IMG/VR virus record: IMGVR_UViG_3300007734_000448
Location: 1-20,765 of that record
Direction: 5' to 3' (one strand)
Source: a virus
DNA length: 20,765 bases
Made by a program: the position numbers and the translations under genes. This document shows positions 1-5,857 of the stretch, one piece after another; position 1 is the stretch's first letter, and the number at the start of each line of letters is the position of its first letter. The notes under the pieces were generated by a model. The model did not search any database, was not told where the DNA came from, and worked only from the letters and a program-made list of their open reading frames with translations.

Positions 1-75
1 GGTCGCCAAACCGGCGCAGCGCAACTCGCTGCAATAGATTCCTTTACATGCGCACCGGGGTCTGGGCCTCGCTCC

Positions 76-111
76 ACTCTGACCTCGAGTCTGACCTCGA
101 CTCTGACCAGC
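76..111. repeat. Three-copy 12-bp tandem repeat
   Basis: Three adjacent copies read ACTCTGACCTCG (76-87), AGTCTGACCTCG (88-99) and ACTCTGACCAGC (100-111). The second differs from the first at one base and the third diverges at its last three. The core TCTGACC is exact in all three. The copies lie in the non-coding end region and could be iterated protein-binding sites or a simple slippage expansion. Confidence 0.8.
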
Positions 112-185
112 TGCGGCTGCGTGCCGCGAGATCTTCCGTCCTTTCGCGTTTAGCGCGATCGCTCGAGCGGTGCGGCGCGTGAGTC

Positions 186-202
186 GTCAAGGATTCCTTG
201 AC
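186..202. promoter_or_regulatory. Perfect 17-bp palindrome, operator-like
   Basis: The sequence GTCAAGGA-T-TCCTTGAC is an exact 8+1+8 inverted repeat. Its right arm merges into TTGACA (198-203), a -35-like hexamer, and GTTTAAAC follows at 204-211. No matching -10 box is seen at the usual distance. Size and symmetry fit the binding site of a dimeric helix-turn-helix repressor. The function is inferred. Confidence 0.4.
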
Positions 203-415
203 AGTTTAAACGCGATTCCGCGGCGGGTTTTTTCTGGGGAATCATCTGCCGATCCCTTTACCGATTAATATGGTCGAGTGGTGGCCCCCCCCTCATCCCA
301 CCATTTAGCCGCACTGGCCCCACCAGTCGAGCCTGACATTTACCGCGCTGCTTCGCGTCTTACTGGCTGGCGGATCCGAGACAAAGGCCGGCGAACATCT
401 CGCCGCTGAAACATA

Positions 416-492
416 CCCCCCCCTCTTATTTTCGCGAAGCCCTAATGCCGTTAATACCCCCACCCCTTATTTACGCGGGCGCACATACCCCC
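416..492 (-). repeat. Recurring G-tract motif next to the last gene
   Basis: On the minus strand the motif of a G-tract followed by TAT recurs three times: GGGGGTATG (484-492), GGGGTGGGGGTATT (453-466) and G8 followed by TATG (412-423). The two copies at 453-470 and 412-430 also share an AATAAG lead-in. The first copy lies inside the 3' end of the last late gene and the others just beyond its stop. A fourth G8 run lies at 285-292. The loops between G runs are mostly too long for a canonical G-quadruplex. Confidence 0.45.
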
Positions 493-835
493 TGCCTTTC
501 TTTTTGTCGGCACCCGGGGCGATTTTATCAGATACCCCATCGAGCCACCAGTGTGCCTGCGGCCTGGACAGATTGCGCCCGTTGCGCGGCCGGTACATCT
601 TGAAGCGTGCGCAGCCGTCGGCCTCCGCTCGGCGCAACAGATTGGCCGCGGTCCACGGCATGCGGCCGATGCGTGCCGCCCACTCGTCGGTAGTGAGCCA
701 GCCTGCGGGCGCGTGGCCGAGCTCATGCTGCGCCTCGACGAAGCGTGCAGCCCAGTCAGTACGTCTTGAAGGCGACCGGAGCAACGAACCGCCCGTCGAT
801 CTTGCGGATCTGGTTAAGCGTGTAGGTGCCGTCAT
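467..835 (-). CDS. Small putative DNA-binding protein
   Basis: This is a 122-residue basic protein of no family I can name. The central part, roughly residues 45-98, begins GWLTTDEWAARIG and continues through an alanine- and arginine-rich helix to RPQAHWWL. That layout resembles a small helix-turn-helix or winged-helix DNA-binding fold. The C-terminal tail is lysine- and arginine-rich (KKKGRGY). The ATG start would overlap the 3' end of the metallophosphoesterase gene by 80 bases. The more credible protein starts around residues 18-27, and a TTG at 782-784 would give a shorter overlap. It is the last gene of the late transcription unit and sits beside the non-coding end region, where a regulator would be plausible. 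Function is inferred only from fold-like features. Confidence 0.5.
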   Translation of the reverse strand: MTAPTRLTRSARSTGGSLLRSPSRRTDWAARFVEAQHELGHAPAGWLTTDEWAARIGRMPWTAANLLRRAEADGCARFKMYRPRNGRNLSRPQAHWWLDGVSDKIAPGADKKKGRGYVRPRK

Positions 836-1502
836 CGTGTAAAATCCCGCTGGCCCAACCTTGCCCCCAGCGCAGTTTGCCAGTCTTGGCGTTGATGTAG
901 TCCATGTCGCGCACGCAGAGACAGCCGATCGAGCGAGCCTCGCATGGCTCGAGTGAGGGAATCGCGGTCGTCTCGATCGTGTGCGTGTGCCCGAAAATCA
1001 CGTTGCGGTAAACGTTGGCATGCGCCCGGGTGGCGCCGACGCCGGCGTGATAGCCGTGCACGACGCGGAGCTCCCCCAGGCGGAGCACACCAAGCGCAGC
1101 GTCATAAGGCAGCATCGTCGCCCGGCACTTGCGCATGAGTGCCTGGACGCGCTTGATGCCGTCCTGGGCGTAATCACGCAGCAGCCCGGTCGCGGATCCG
1201 GCGAAGTGCCAGAGACGCTCGTCGTGATTACCCCTTAAAAAGTGGTTTTCTTTTCCACGTTCAAAGAAACGTGCTAAGAATTCTGACCCTTTGTCCCAGT
1301 CATCGACTAGGCTGGCAGCCTTCTCGTCATCGCTGGCGCCCCTGCGCAGGTTGCGAAAGTCCCATGCATCGCCGGCATGCACGCGGATGTCAGGCTGCCA
1401 GTCTTCGAGGAAAGCAAACAGCGCCTTCGCCACCTCGGGATCCAGCATATCGCCGTGGCTGTCCGCTACCACGACGAAGCGTCTCGAGGTCGTGCGTTTC
1501 AC
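756..1502 (-). CDS. Calcineurin-like metallophosphoesterase
   Basis: This 248-residue protein carries the full metal-binding motif set of the calcineurin-like phosphoesterase fold: DSHGD (Asp14, His16), GDAWD (Asp45), GNHDE (Asn92, His93), VHGYH (His149) and GHTH (His172, His174). It should be a soluble two-metal phosphoesterase that cleaves a phosphomonoester or phosphodiester. The substrate cannot be read from the sequence; nucleic acid ends, cyclic nucleotides and phosphoproteins are all possible. The start is GTG, directly abutting the stop of the upstream membrane-protein gene, so translation is probably coupled. Its place at the end of the late operon, after the lysis genes, is unusual for a housekeeping enzyme and fits an accessory role such as countering a host nucleotide signal. 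Fold assignment is firm and the role is open. Confidence 0.88.
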   Translation of the reverse strand: MKRTTSRRFVVVADSHGDMLDPEVAKALFAFLEDWQPDIRVHAGDAWDFRNLRRGASDDEKAASLVDDWDKGSEFLARFFERGKENHFLRGNHDERLWHFAGSATGLLRDYAQDGIKRVQALMRKCRATMLPYDAALGVLRLGELRVVHGYHAGVGATRAHANVYRNVIFGHTHTIETTAIPSLEPCEARSIGCLCVRDMDYINAKTGKLRWGQGWASGILHDDGTYTLNQIRKIDGRFVAPVAFKTY

Positions 1503-1754
1503 TTAAAGTCTGGAAATCACCCAGCCAGCGAATGCGATGGCGGTGCTGACGCCTGCGCTGATCAGGCCGGCCTTGGCGCGCAGCAGATCTTTCCAGTGCT
1601 CGAGCGCCGTGACGCGCCCGTTCGTCTTTTCCGCGTGGCGCAGGATCTGATCGAGCTTAACATCCTGGGCGTCGAGCCGCGTGAGCACGGTAGCGAACAT
1701 GGCATCGTGGCTCATGGGGTTAAACGGCCGAACGGTCTGGCGTTCGTCGTTCAT
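1503..1754 (-). CDS. XhlA-like coiled-coil/membrane protein (lysis region)
   Basis: This is an 83-residue protein. An amphipathic, probably coiled-coil helix spans about residues 20-58 and includes DAQDVKLDQILRHAEKTNG. One hydrophobic membrane segment closes the chain (about residues 61-83, ending AFAGWVISRL). Cytoplasmic helix plus C-terminal anchor is the plan of XhlA-type proteins and related small phage membrane proteins that work with holins. Its ATG overlaps the stop of the lipoprotein gene as ATGA, and its own stop touches the start of the phosphoesterase gene. It is probably part of the lysis cassette. A generic membrane-tethered accessory protein is the alternative. Confidence 0.6.
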   Translation of the reverse strand: MNDERQTVRPFNPMSHDAMFATVLTRLDAQDVKLDQILRHAEKTNGRVTALEHWKDLLRAKAGLISAGVSTAIAFAGWVISRL

Positions 1755-2020
1755 TTGTCGCGGGAGGCGATGATTGCCTCGTAACGTGTAACTGTCTGGA
1801 GCATATCGCTGAGAAGGTTAGGCGCGGCCCTTGCGGCGTCGGCGAACTCTGGATGGCGTAGGAATGCAGCCGTGGCGTCTGGCGTCGCGCTGACATGAGT
1901 CGGCTTGAATGTCGCGGAGCAGCCGACCAGACCGAAAGCCAGAGCGACGAGCAGATTACTGCACACCAGGATGTGAGCCGATCTGGATCGCCGATTTAAT
2001 CGCTGCTTTGTTCCTAGCAT
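1751..2020 (-). CDS. Small lipoprotein, candidate outer-membrane spanin
   Basis: This 89-residue protein starts with a basic n-region (KQRLNRRSRS), a hydrophobic stretch (about residues 17-32) and a lipobox LVGC with Cys34, so it should be cleaved by signal peptidase II and lipid-anchored. The mature part is about 56 residues. The gene overlaps the upstream 63-residue membrane protein gene by 65 bases in another frame, the arrangement typical of Rz/Rz1 spanin pairs, in which the outer-membrane lipoprotein overlaps the inner-membrane partner. The mature region is not strongly proline-rich as in classic Rz1. Lipoprotein status is well supported and the spanin role rests on context. It suggests a host with an outer membrane. 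Confidence 0.6.
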   Translation of the reverse strand: MLGTKQRLNRRSRSAHILVCSNLLVALAFGLVGCSATFKPTHVSATPDATAAFLRHPEFADAARAAPNLLSDMLQTVTRYEAIIASRDK

Positions 2021-2147
2021 CTTTCGCCGCCTTTTCCTTGAGCAGTTCGCGGTTCCTGGTCCAGCCGCTGATCACCTCGAGGATTTTCGGCAGCGAGCCG
2101 AGCAGCGAGGCGATCAGACTGATGGCGGCCGAGATCCAGCCCGGCAT
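1956..2147 (-). CDS. Small membrane protein, candidate inner-membrane spanin
   Basis: I chose the ATG at 2147 (MPGWISAAIS), one base after the upstream stop, over the frame's earlier start at 2177, which would overlap the holin-like gene. The 63-residue product has one N-terminal hydrophobic segment (about residues 4-26) followed by a highly charged helix (RNRELLKEKAAKDARNKAAI). Membrane anchor plus charged helix is the layout of a short inner-membrane spanin. Its 3' end overlaps the lipoprotein gene by 65 bases. It is much shorter than lambda Rz, so a small holin or antiholin is the alternative. Confidence that the gene is real is moderate. Confidence 0.5.
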   Translation of the reverse strand: MPGWISAAISLIASLLGSLPKILEVISGWTRNRELLKEKAAKDARNKAAIKSAIQIGSHPGVQ

Positions 2148-2148
2148 G

Positions 2149-2352
2149 TTACTCGACCTTGAAACTCTTATTCTCAACGCCGTCGTCGAGATAGTCGCCG
2201 ATGCGATTCACAACGTCCTTGAGCGTGGAAGCGACCAGGAAGATCAGGAGCCCGTACTGCTCCGGGATAAACGGAATGGCGCCGAGACCGGAAATCAGGC
2301 CGGCGACCTTGCCGATCAGGGTAGCGTGCTTCAGAAGTGCTGTCTTGTTCAT
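2149..2352 (-). CDS. Holin-like small membrane protein
   Basis: This is a 67-residue protein with two hydrophobic stretches, about residues 12-28 (LIGKVAGLISGLGAIPF) and 33-43 (YGLLIFLVAS), and a charged C-terminal tail ending in ENKSFKVE. Size, one or two membrane segments and charged tail fit a small holin, which would form the timed lesion in the cytoplasmic membrane. It follows the papain-like hydrolase gene by four bases and precedes the candidate spanin genes by one. No conserved holin family signature is obvious, so the call depends on topology and position. Confidence 0.5.
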   Translation of the reverse strand: MNKTALLKHATLIGKVAGLISGLGAIPFIPEQYGLLIFLVASTLKDVVNRIGDYLDDGVENKSFKVE

Positions 2353-2356
2353 GGTA

Positions 2357-2833
2357 TTAAAATTTGACGAGGTATCGGGATAATTTCTCGGCCGCGGTGG
2401 GATATACTTCTTTGCCTGATTGTGGCTCGATGTAGATTTGGCCGCGTTCAGTTAAAGCCGTGACGATCGCATGGCCTGCGCCTTTGCCACCCTCGGGCCT
2501 GTACCAGTACTCGCCGATGGCAAGAGCCTCGGCCTTTAGTGGGCTGGACCATGTGGCGTTAAAGAAGCGGACGGCGGCGAGGCTGACGTAGAAAGACGCG
2601 AAATCGTCGCAGTCGAATGTCTCCTCCCAGCGCACGACGCCCTCGCGGAAAAGTGTTTTGCGAAAGTCGTCGTAATAACTAGCCAGCCAGGTTGATGATA
2701 CCTCCGCGTAGATCGTGTCTTTTAGGATCAACGGAAAGCCGAGTCTGGCGCTCAGATCGGCTTCCGTGATTATCTTTCCTGTCGTCGGGCTTGCCACGAT
2801 CTTGCGGCGGAAGATGGACGACAGGAATGACAC
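2357..2833 (-). CDS. Papain-like cysteine hydrolase, candidate endolysin
   Basis: This 158-residue protein has the plan of a papain-fold hydrolase. FDCDDFA holds a candidate nucleophile Cys75, GHAIV holds His121, and IYIEPQ at residues 134-138 could supply the third polar residue. The DCDDFA...GHA...EPQ pattern is familiar from uncharacterised phage proteins. It starts with GTG (the only early start in frame), nine bases after the fibre gene stop, and has no clear signal peptide. It sits between the tail fibre and the small membrane proteins, where an endolysin is expected, and no lysozyme, amidase or transglycosylase is seen elsewhere in the window. It could instead be a tail-associated peptidase. 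Confidence 0.55.
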   Translation of the reverse strand: MSFLSSIFRRKIVASPTTGKIITEADLSARLGFPLILKDTIYAEVSSTWLASYYDDFRKTLFREGVVRWEETFDCDDFASFYVSLAAVRFFNATWSSPLKAEALAIGEYWYRPEGGKGAGHAIVTALTERGQIYIEPQSGKEVYPTAAEKLSRYLVKF

Positions 2834-2842
2834 GGCGTCGCG

Positions 2843-4042
2843 TTATTTGCGAGCGGCTTCCAGCGCGGCGACACGGGCGCGGAGCGTCTTAACCTCGGCG
2901 ACGAGCACCGGAACCAGTTTAGCCGCGTCCATAGCCCACGCATCGGTGACCTCTTCTCCGTCGTCGCCCTTCTTGACCGCTTGCGGGAACACGGCGTGAA
3001 CCTCTTGCGCCAAGAATCCGAAACGGTCCTTGTCGCCGTGGTTTTTCCAATCGAAGACGCGGGGCTTAAGGCCGTCGATGATGGCCCCGCTGTTGGTCAC
3101 GTCGCGGACGTTTTCCTTAAGACGAGCGTCCGACGTGGTATTGTAGAGAACGCCGGTTGTACCGTCCTGCGTAATAGAGCCAATGCCGGAACCGTTGCGG
3201 CCAAATCCGGCATAAATTGTTCCGCTGCTTGATGCGGAGTCCTTATTTACAATCAGACGACCAGAAGCACCTTCAAGCTGGACGTTGTAATTGTTATTGT
3301 ATCCAGACGAAGTAGATGTGCCGCTGTTTACTTGACCAGAAAACGTCGCGCTGCCGCTCACCTGCAACTTATCTCCCGTTGGTGTGGTCGTGCCGATGAG
3401 GACGTTGCCGCCTTGGGATTGAATCGCTAGGTTGCGGCCAAACGTGGTGCCCGGATCAATCGCCTGAATTGCCGAAATAGTGCTGTTTGCGCCAAGGTAT
3501 AAACCACCATCATCAGCAGATGTTTTAATACGAATGGCATAATCGCTCTCAGTCGTAATACTATCCAACGATTTGTTAAACGTACCAACACCAGCGACGT
3601 TGAGGCTGCCTGATATGGCGCTCAATCCCGCGCCGCTGACAGAGAGGTTGCCGGTGACGGAAAGTGCTGAAGAGCTAAGTGATGCCCAAGCTGCTGTTTG
3701 TCCTTGGTTGGTCCATTGAAAGCCGCCCGCATCAACGCCAGCAATAAAACGAGTGAGGCTGTCACTCGTAAGTGCCATGAGACTTACCGTAGAACCACCG
3801 CTGGTCTTTCCTTTCAGGTATGTGTTATTCGTAGCAAAAATTATATCGCCGGATGCAGTAAGGTTCCCATTATCGTCGATGGTGACCCCGCTATTCTGAA
3901 TCAGCTTTCCTGTCGTGCCATCATAGCGAGCCACGGCGTTGTCAGTCGCGCTGGTGGGCCCGCGGACGTTGCCGGTGCTGGGTACGATCTGCGCCGAGAC
4001 AGTAGCGGCGATCGCGAGGATAAGAGAGAGATAACGTTTCAT
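2843..4042 (-). CDS. Tail fibre with C-terminal S74 intramolecular chaperone
   Basis: This is a 399-residue host-recognition fibre candidate. The N-terminus reads like a Sec signal peptide (MKRYLSLILAIAATVSA, likely cut before Gln18), which is rare for a phage fibre. Residues about 20-290 are glycine-, serine- and threonine-rich repeats with fibre phrases such as AVARYDGTTGKLIQNSGV. The end is a peptidase S74 chaperone: TSDARLKENV gives the Ser304/Lys309 dyad, followed by FGFLAQEV and a C-terminal coiled coil (VAEVKTLRARVAALEA). In this family the domain trimerises the fibre and then cuts itself off just before the serine. The central part (about 3190-3900) is AT-richer than the flanks, suggesting exchange of the receptor-binding portion. 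Confidence 0.88.
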   Translation of the reverse strand: MKRYLSLILAIAATVSAQIVPSTGNVRGPTSATDNAVARYDGTTGKLIQNSGVTIDDNGNLTASGDIIFATNNTYLKGKTSGGSTVSLMALTSDSLTRFIAGVDAGGFQWTNQGQTAAWASLSSSALSVTGNLSVSGAGLSAISGSLNVAGVGTFNKSLDSITTESDYAIRIKTSADDGGLYLGANSTISAIQAIDPGTTFGRNLAIQSQGGNVLIGTTTPTGDKLQVSGSATFSGQVNSGTSTSSGYNNNYNVQLEGASGRLIVNKDSASSSGTIYAGFGRNGSGIGSITQDGTTGVLYNTTSDARLKENVRDVTNSGAIIDGLKPRVFDWKNHGDKDRFGFLAQEVHAVFPQAVKKGDDGEEVTDAWAMDAAKLVPVLVAEVKTLRARVAALEAARK

Positions 4043-4069
4043 TGTGCGTAATTCTTAAGTGTGATCAGA

Positions 4070-4489
4070 TTAAAGCAGGCCGAAGTAATAGACGCCGTCG
4101 GTAAGCGTGGTCGAATCAACGTAGATGGAGCCCAGGTCGATCACCTTGCCATCGAGCGCGGTAATCGTGATGGAGGTGCCGGGCACGAGCTCGATCTGCT
4201 GCGTGCCGTCGCCTGAGGTGCTGTCGATATAGACCGATGCGGCGTTCGCCACGCGGGAAGCGCGCTGCGCGAAGATCGTAACGGTGCGCACATAGGTGCC
4301 AGCGGAGGCGAGAGCCTCGGGCACGCTGGTCGATGCGGGCGCCTTGTTTCCGCGCACGAACGTGGCGGCGGTGGTGGTCGTCCCGGGCGTGATCTGGACC
4401 GGAAGCGGACTGGTCGGCGAGGTTTTTACCTCGGTCTCCGAGGAGGTTCCTACGTTGATAACGTAGTGCGGAATAAATGGCTGTGACAT
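4070..4489 (-). CDS. Beta-rich distal tail or fibre accessory protein
   Basis: This 139-residue protein is not one I recognise. It is rich in threonine, serine and valine with alternating polar and hydrophobic residues, suggesting beta-sandwich structure. There is no signal peptide or membrane segment. The C-terminal half (SVYIDSTSGDGTQQIELVPG and IDLGSIYVDSTTL) reads like a small virion decoration or fibre-base domain. The gene lies 12 bases after the preceding tail gene and 27 bases before the S74 fibre gene, so it probably belongs to the distal tail or fibre attachment. Another reading frame covers part of the same bases (4116-4682) but has atypical, arginine-heavy composition and is rejected. 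Confidence 0.6.
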   Translation of the reverse strand: MSQPFIPHYVINVGTSSETEVKTSPTSPLPVQITPGTTTTAATFVRGNKAPASTSVPEALASAGTYVRTVTIFAQRASRVANAASVYIDSTSGDGTQQIELVPGTSITITALDGKVIDLGSIYVDSTTLTDGVYYFGLL

Positions 4490-4501
4490 GTTGAAAGGCG
4501 A

Positions 4502-5545
4502 TTAGACGGGATAAGCGAAGGTGAAAGGCGTCCAGGCGGATCCGGTATAGACGTAAGTAAATGAGGCGTCGTCTCCACTGGTGTCTGTCGTCAGTTGCGA
4601 TAGCAGCGTGCCGCCGGATGTGCCATTGCGGACTTCGACCACAATGTTGGCGGTAGCCGGCACGGTCATGCGCAGGAAACACATATCGCCGGCGACGCGA
4701 TTTGCCGTGTCCAAAACGATCGTCCTGGTGCCGGCGGAACCGGAAAAGGTGATGATCTCGACATGCTGCATCGAGGTCGAGGCGGGCGTGATCGTCGAGG
4801 TGCCGGTGGAGTTGCTCTGCGCGTTATAGCTGCCTGAGCGGCGATTCGTAGCGATCGTGATCGAGCCGGATCCGTTCGTGATCGAGATTCCCTCGCCGGC
4901 GGTCAGCGTGGCTTTTGTGAAGCCGCTGCCATTGCCGATAAACGTCTGACCATTCGTGGCTGTACCGAGGACGGAAGCCGGCACCGGGTTAGCGGCGTAG
5001 AACGAATAGGCATTCGGGCTCTGCAGGACGTTCGAGGAATCGACGGTGACGAAGCGGCCGCCAGTCGGGCTGGCGCTCTCGGTGTTCTGGGTATCGCTGA
5101 TCGCCCGGTAGCGAATCGGCGTCCAGATCATCGCCCGGGTAATCTCGTTACCGCTGGGATCCTGGACGCGCAGCTGCTGCCAGAGGTTCTGGACCGGGTA
5201 GGGTTGGCCGACGCGCTTGGTGTTTAGCAGGCCCACCAGGTCGAACGAGTTAAGCGGCAGAATGACGCTCCATCCTCCAGTGATCGGCGTCGCGTTGGCC
5301 GTCGTCGCTGCAGGCGCGAAATCTCCGGCCACGGCATCAGACAGCGCCCAGGTCAGCGTGTAATACGCATTCCCAGCCCAGCTGGGCCAGGTATTCGTGT
5401 TGTCGGTAAAGTAGAAATTAAACGTCGGCGTGTCACCCAGGACGAGCTCGGGAATCGTGGCCGCCGTCATGTCCTGCTGCGCCGTAACGACCGCGTCGGC
5501 AGGCGAGAGCGCGTTAATGTTTAGGAAAACGTCGTTGCGGGCCAT
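4502..5545 (-). CDS. Distal tail / baseplate protein
   Basis: This 347-residue protein probably builds the tail tip. The first ~170 residues contain the phrase LVLGDTPTFNFYFTDNTNTW, resembling the N-terminal domains of upper-baseplate (BppU-like) proteins. Around residues 195-235 it switches to fibre-type sequence (GNGSGFTKATLTAGEGISIT). The last ~110 residues are a separate beta-rich domain. No enzyme motif is visible. It sits among other beta-rich tail genes between the tape measure and the S74 fibre. The structural role is likely and the exact location inferred. Confidence 0.65.
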   Translation of the reverse strand: MARNDVFLNINALSPADAVVTAQQDMTAATIPELVLGDTPTFNFYFTDNTNTWPSWAGNAYYTLTWALSDAVAGDFAPAATTANATPITGGWSVILPLNSFDLVGLLNTKRVGQPYPVQNLWQQLRVQDPSGNEITRAMIWTPIRYRAISDTQNTESASPTGGRFVTVDSSNVLQSPNAYSFYAANPVPASVLGTATNGQTFIGNGSGFTKATLTAGEGISITNGSGSITIATNRRSGSYNAQSNSTGTSTITPASTSMQHVEIITFSGSAGTRTIVLDTANRVAGDMCFLRMTVPATANIVVEVRNGTSGGTLLSQLTTDTSGDDASFTYVYTGSAWTPFTFAYPV

Positions 5546-5563
5546 TTGTCAGAAGGTGTTTCG

Positions 5564-5857
5564 TCAAGACGTAGAATCTGTGACGGTGAAAAGGCGTTTC
5601 AGCGCCGTCATCAGGCTCGAGAGAGCTGCGTTGGCGCCCTTGCTGCCTGAGATCGTGCCTAGGTCGATGTCCTTGGTGCTGATCGTCAGGATGGCATTGC
5701 GGTCGGTAAATGACAGCTGAGAAGCGCCGGTGTTCGTGATCACGACCTGGACGTTGCCAGTAAGCAGGTTAATGCGCCGGATGGCCTCGCGAACGGCGGT
5801 CGGGTTGTCCATCGCCCAGCCCAGCAGCGGATCTGTCGGCTCGGGGATCGGGCTCAT
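5564..5857 (-). CDS. Small tail-region protein of unknown function
   Basis: This 97-residue protein has no family I can name. It has an N-terminal proline-rich start (MSPIPEPTDPLLGWAMDNP), a short helix with IRRINLLTG, a beta-rich middle and a C-terminal helix (ALSSLMTALKRLFTV). Its ATG overlaps the stop of the 620-residue tail gene as ATGA, so the two are probably translationally coupled and made together. It is likely a small structural or assembly partner of the distal tail proteins on either side. Confidence 0.55.
   Translation of the reverse strand: MSPIPEPTDPLLGWAMDNPTAVREAIRRINLLTGNVQVVITNTGASQLSFTDRNAILTISTKDIDLGTISGSKGANAALSSLMTALKRLFTVTDSTS

Larger units (their letters stand above)
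1..466. other. Non-coding region left of the last late gene
   Basis: No convincing gene is visible on either strand; reading frames here are short and lack start signals. The region lies downstream of the whole minus-strand late operon. It contains a 12-bp tandem repeat (76-111), a perfect 17-bp palindrome (186-202), an 8-bp palindrome GTTTAAAC (204-211), small inverted repeats (279-303, 313-327, 390-404) and two runs of eight C on the plus strand (285-292, 416-423). I found no tRNA-like sequence and no clear -35/-10 promoter pair. Such a region could separate late genes from an oppositely regulated module beyond the window or hold an attachment or control site, but nothing seen here proves that. 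Confidence 0.6.

Noticed and set aside
48-182. 44-codon plus-strand frame across the 12-bp repeat
   Set aside because: No ribosome site and no similarity to any protein; its SDLE-type repeats simply follow from the DNA repeat.
1-466. tRNA gene or CRISPR array in the end region
   Set aside because: No T-loop consensus or cloverleaf, and no regularly spaced repeats with unique spacers; the only repeat is a tandem 12-mer.
416-492. Canonical G-quadruplex on the minus strand
   Set aside because: G runs exist but most intervening loops are 14-21 bases, too long for a confident call.
451-726. 91-codon minus-strand frame overlapping the small DNA-binding protein gene
   Set aside because: Compositionally poor, Arg/Pro/Cys-rich, and lies in a shifted frame of a more credible gene.
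4116-4682. 188-codon minus-strand frame overlapping two tail genes
   Set aside because: Arginine- and histidine-heavy composition typical of a shifted frame; it conflicts with two better frames.
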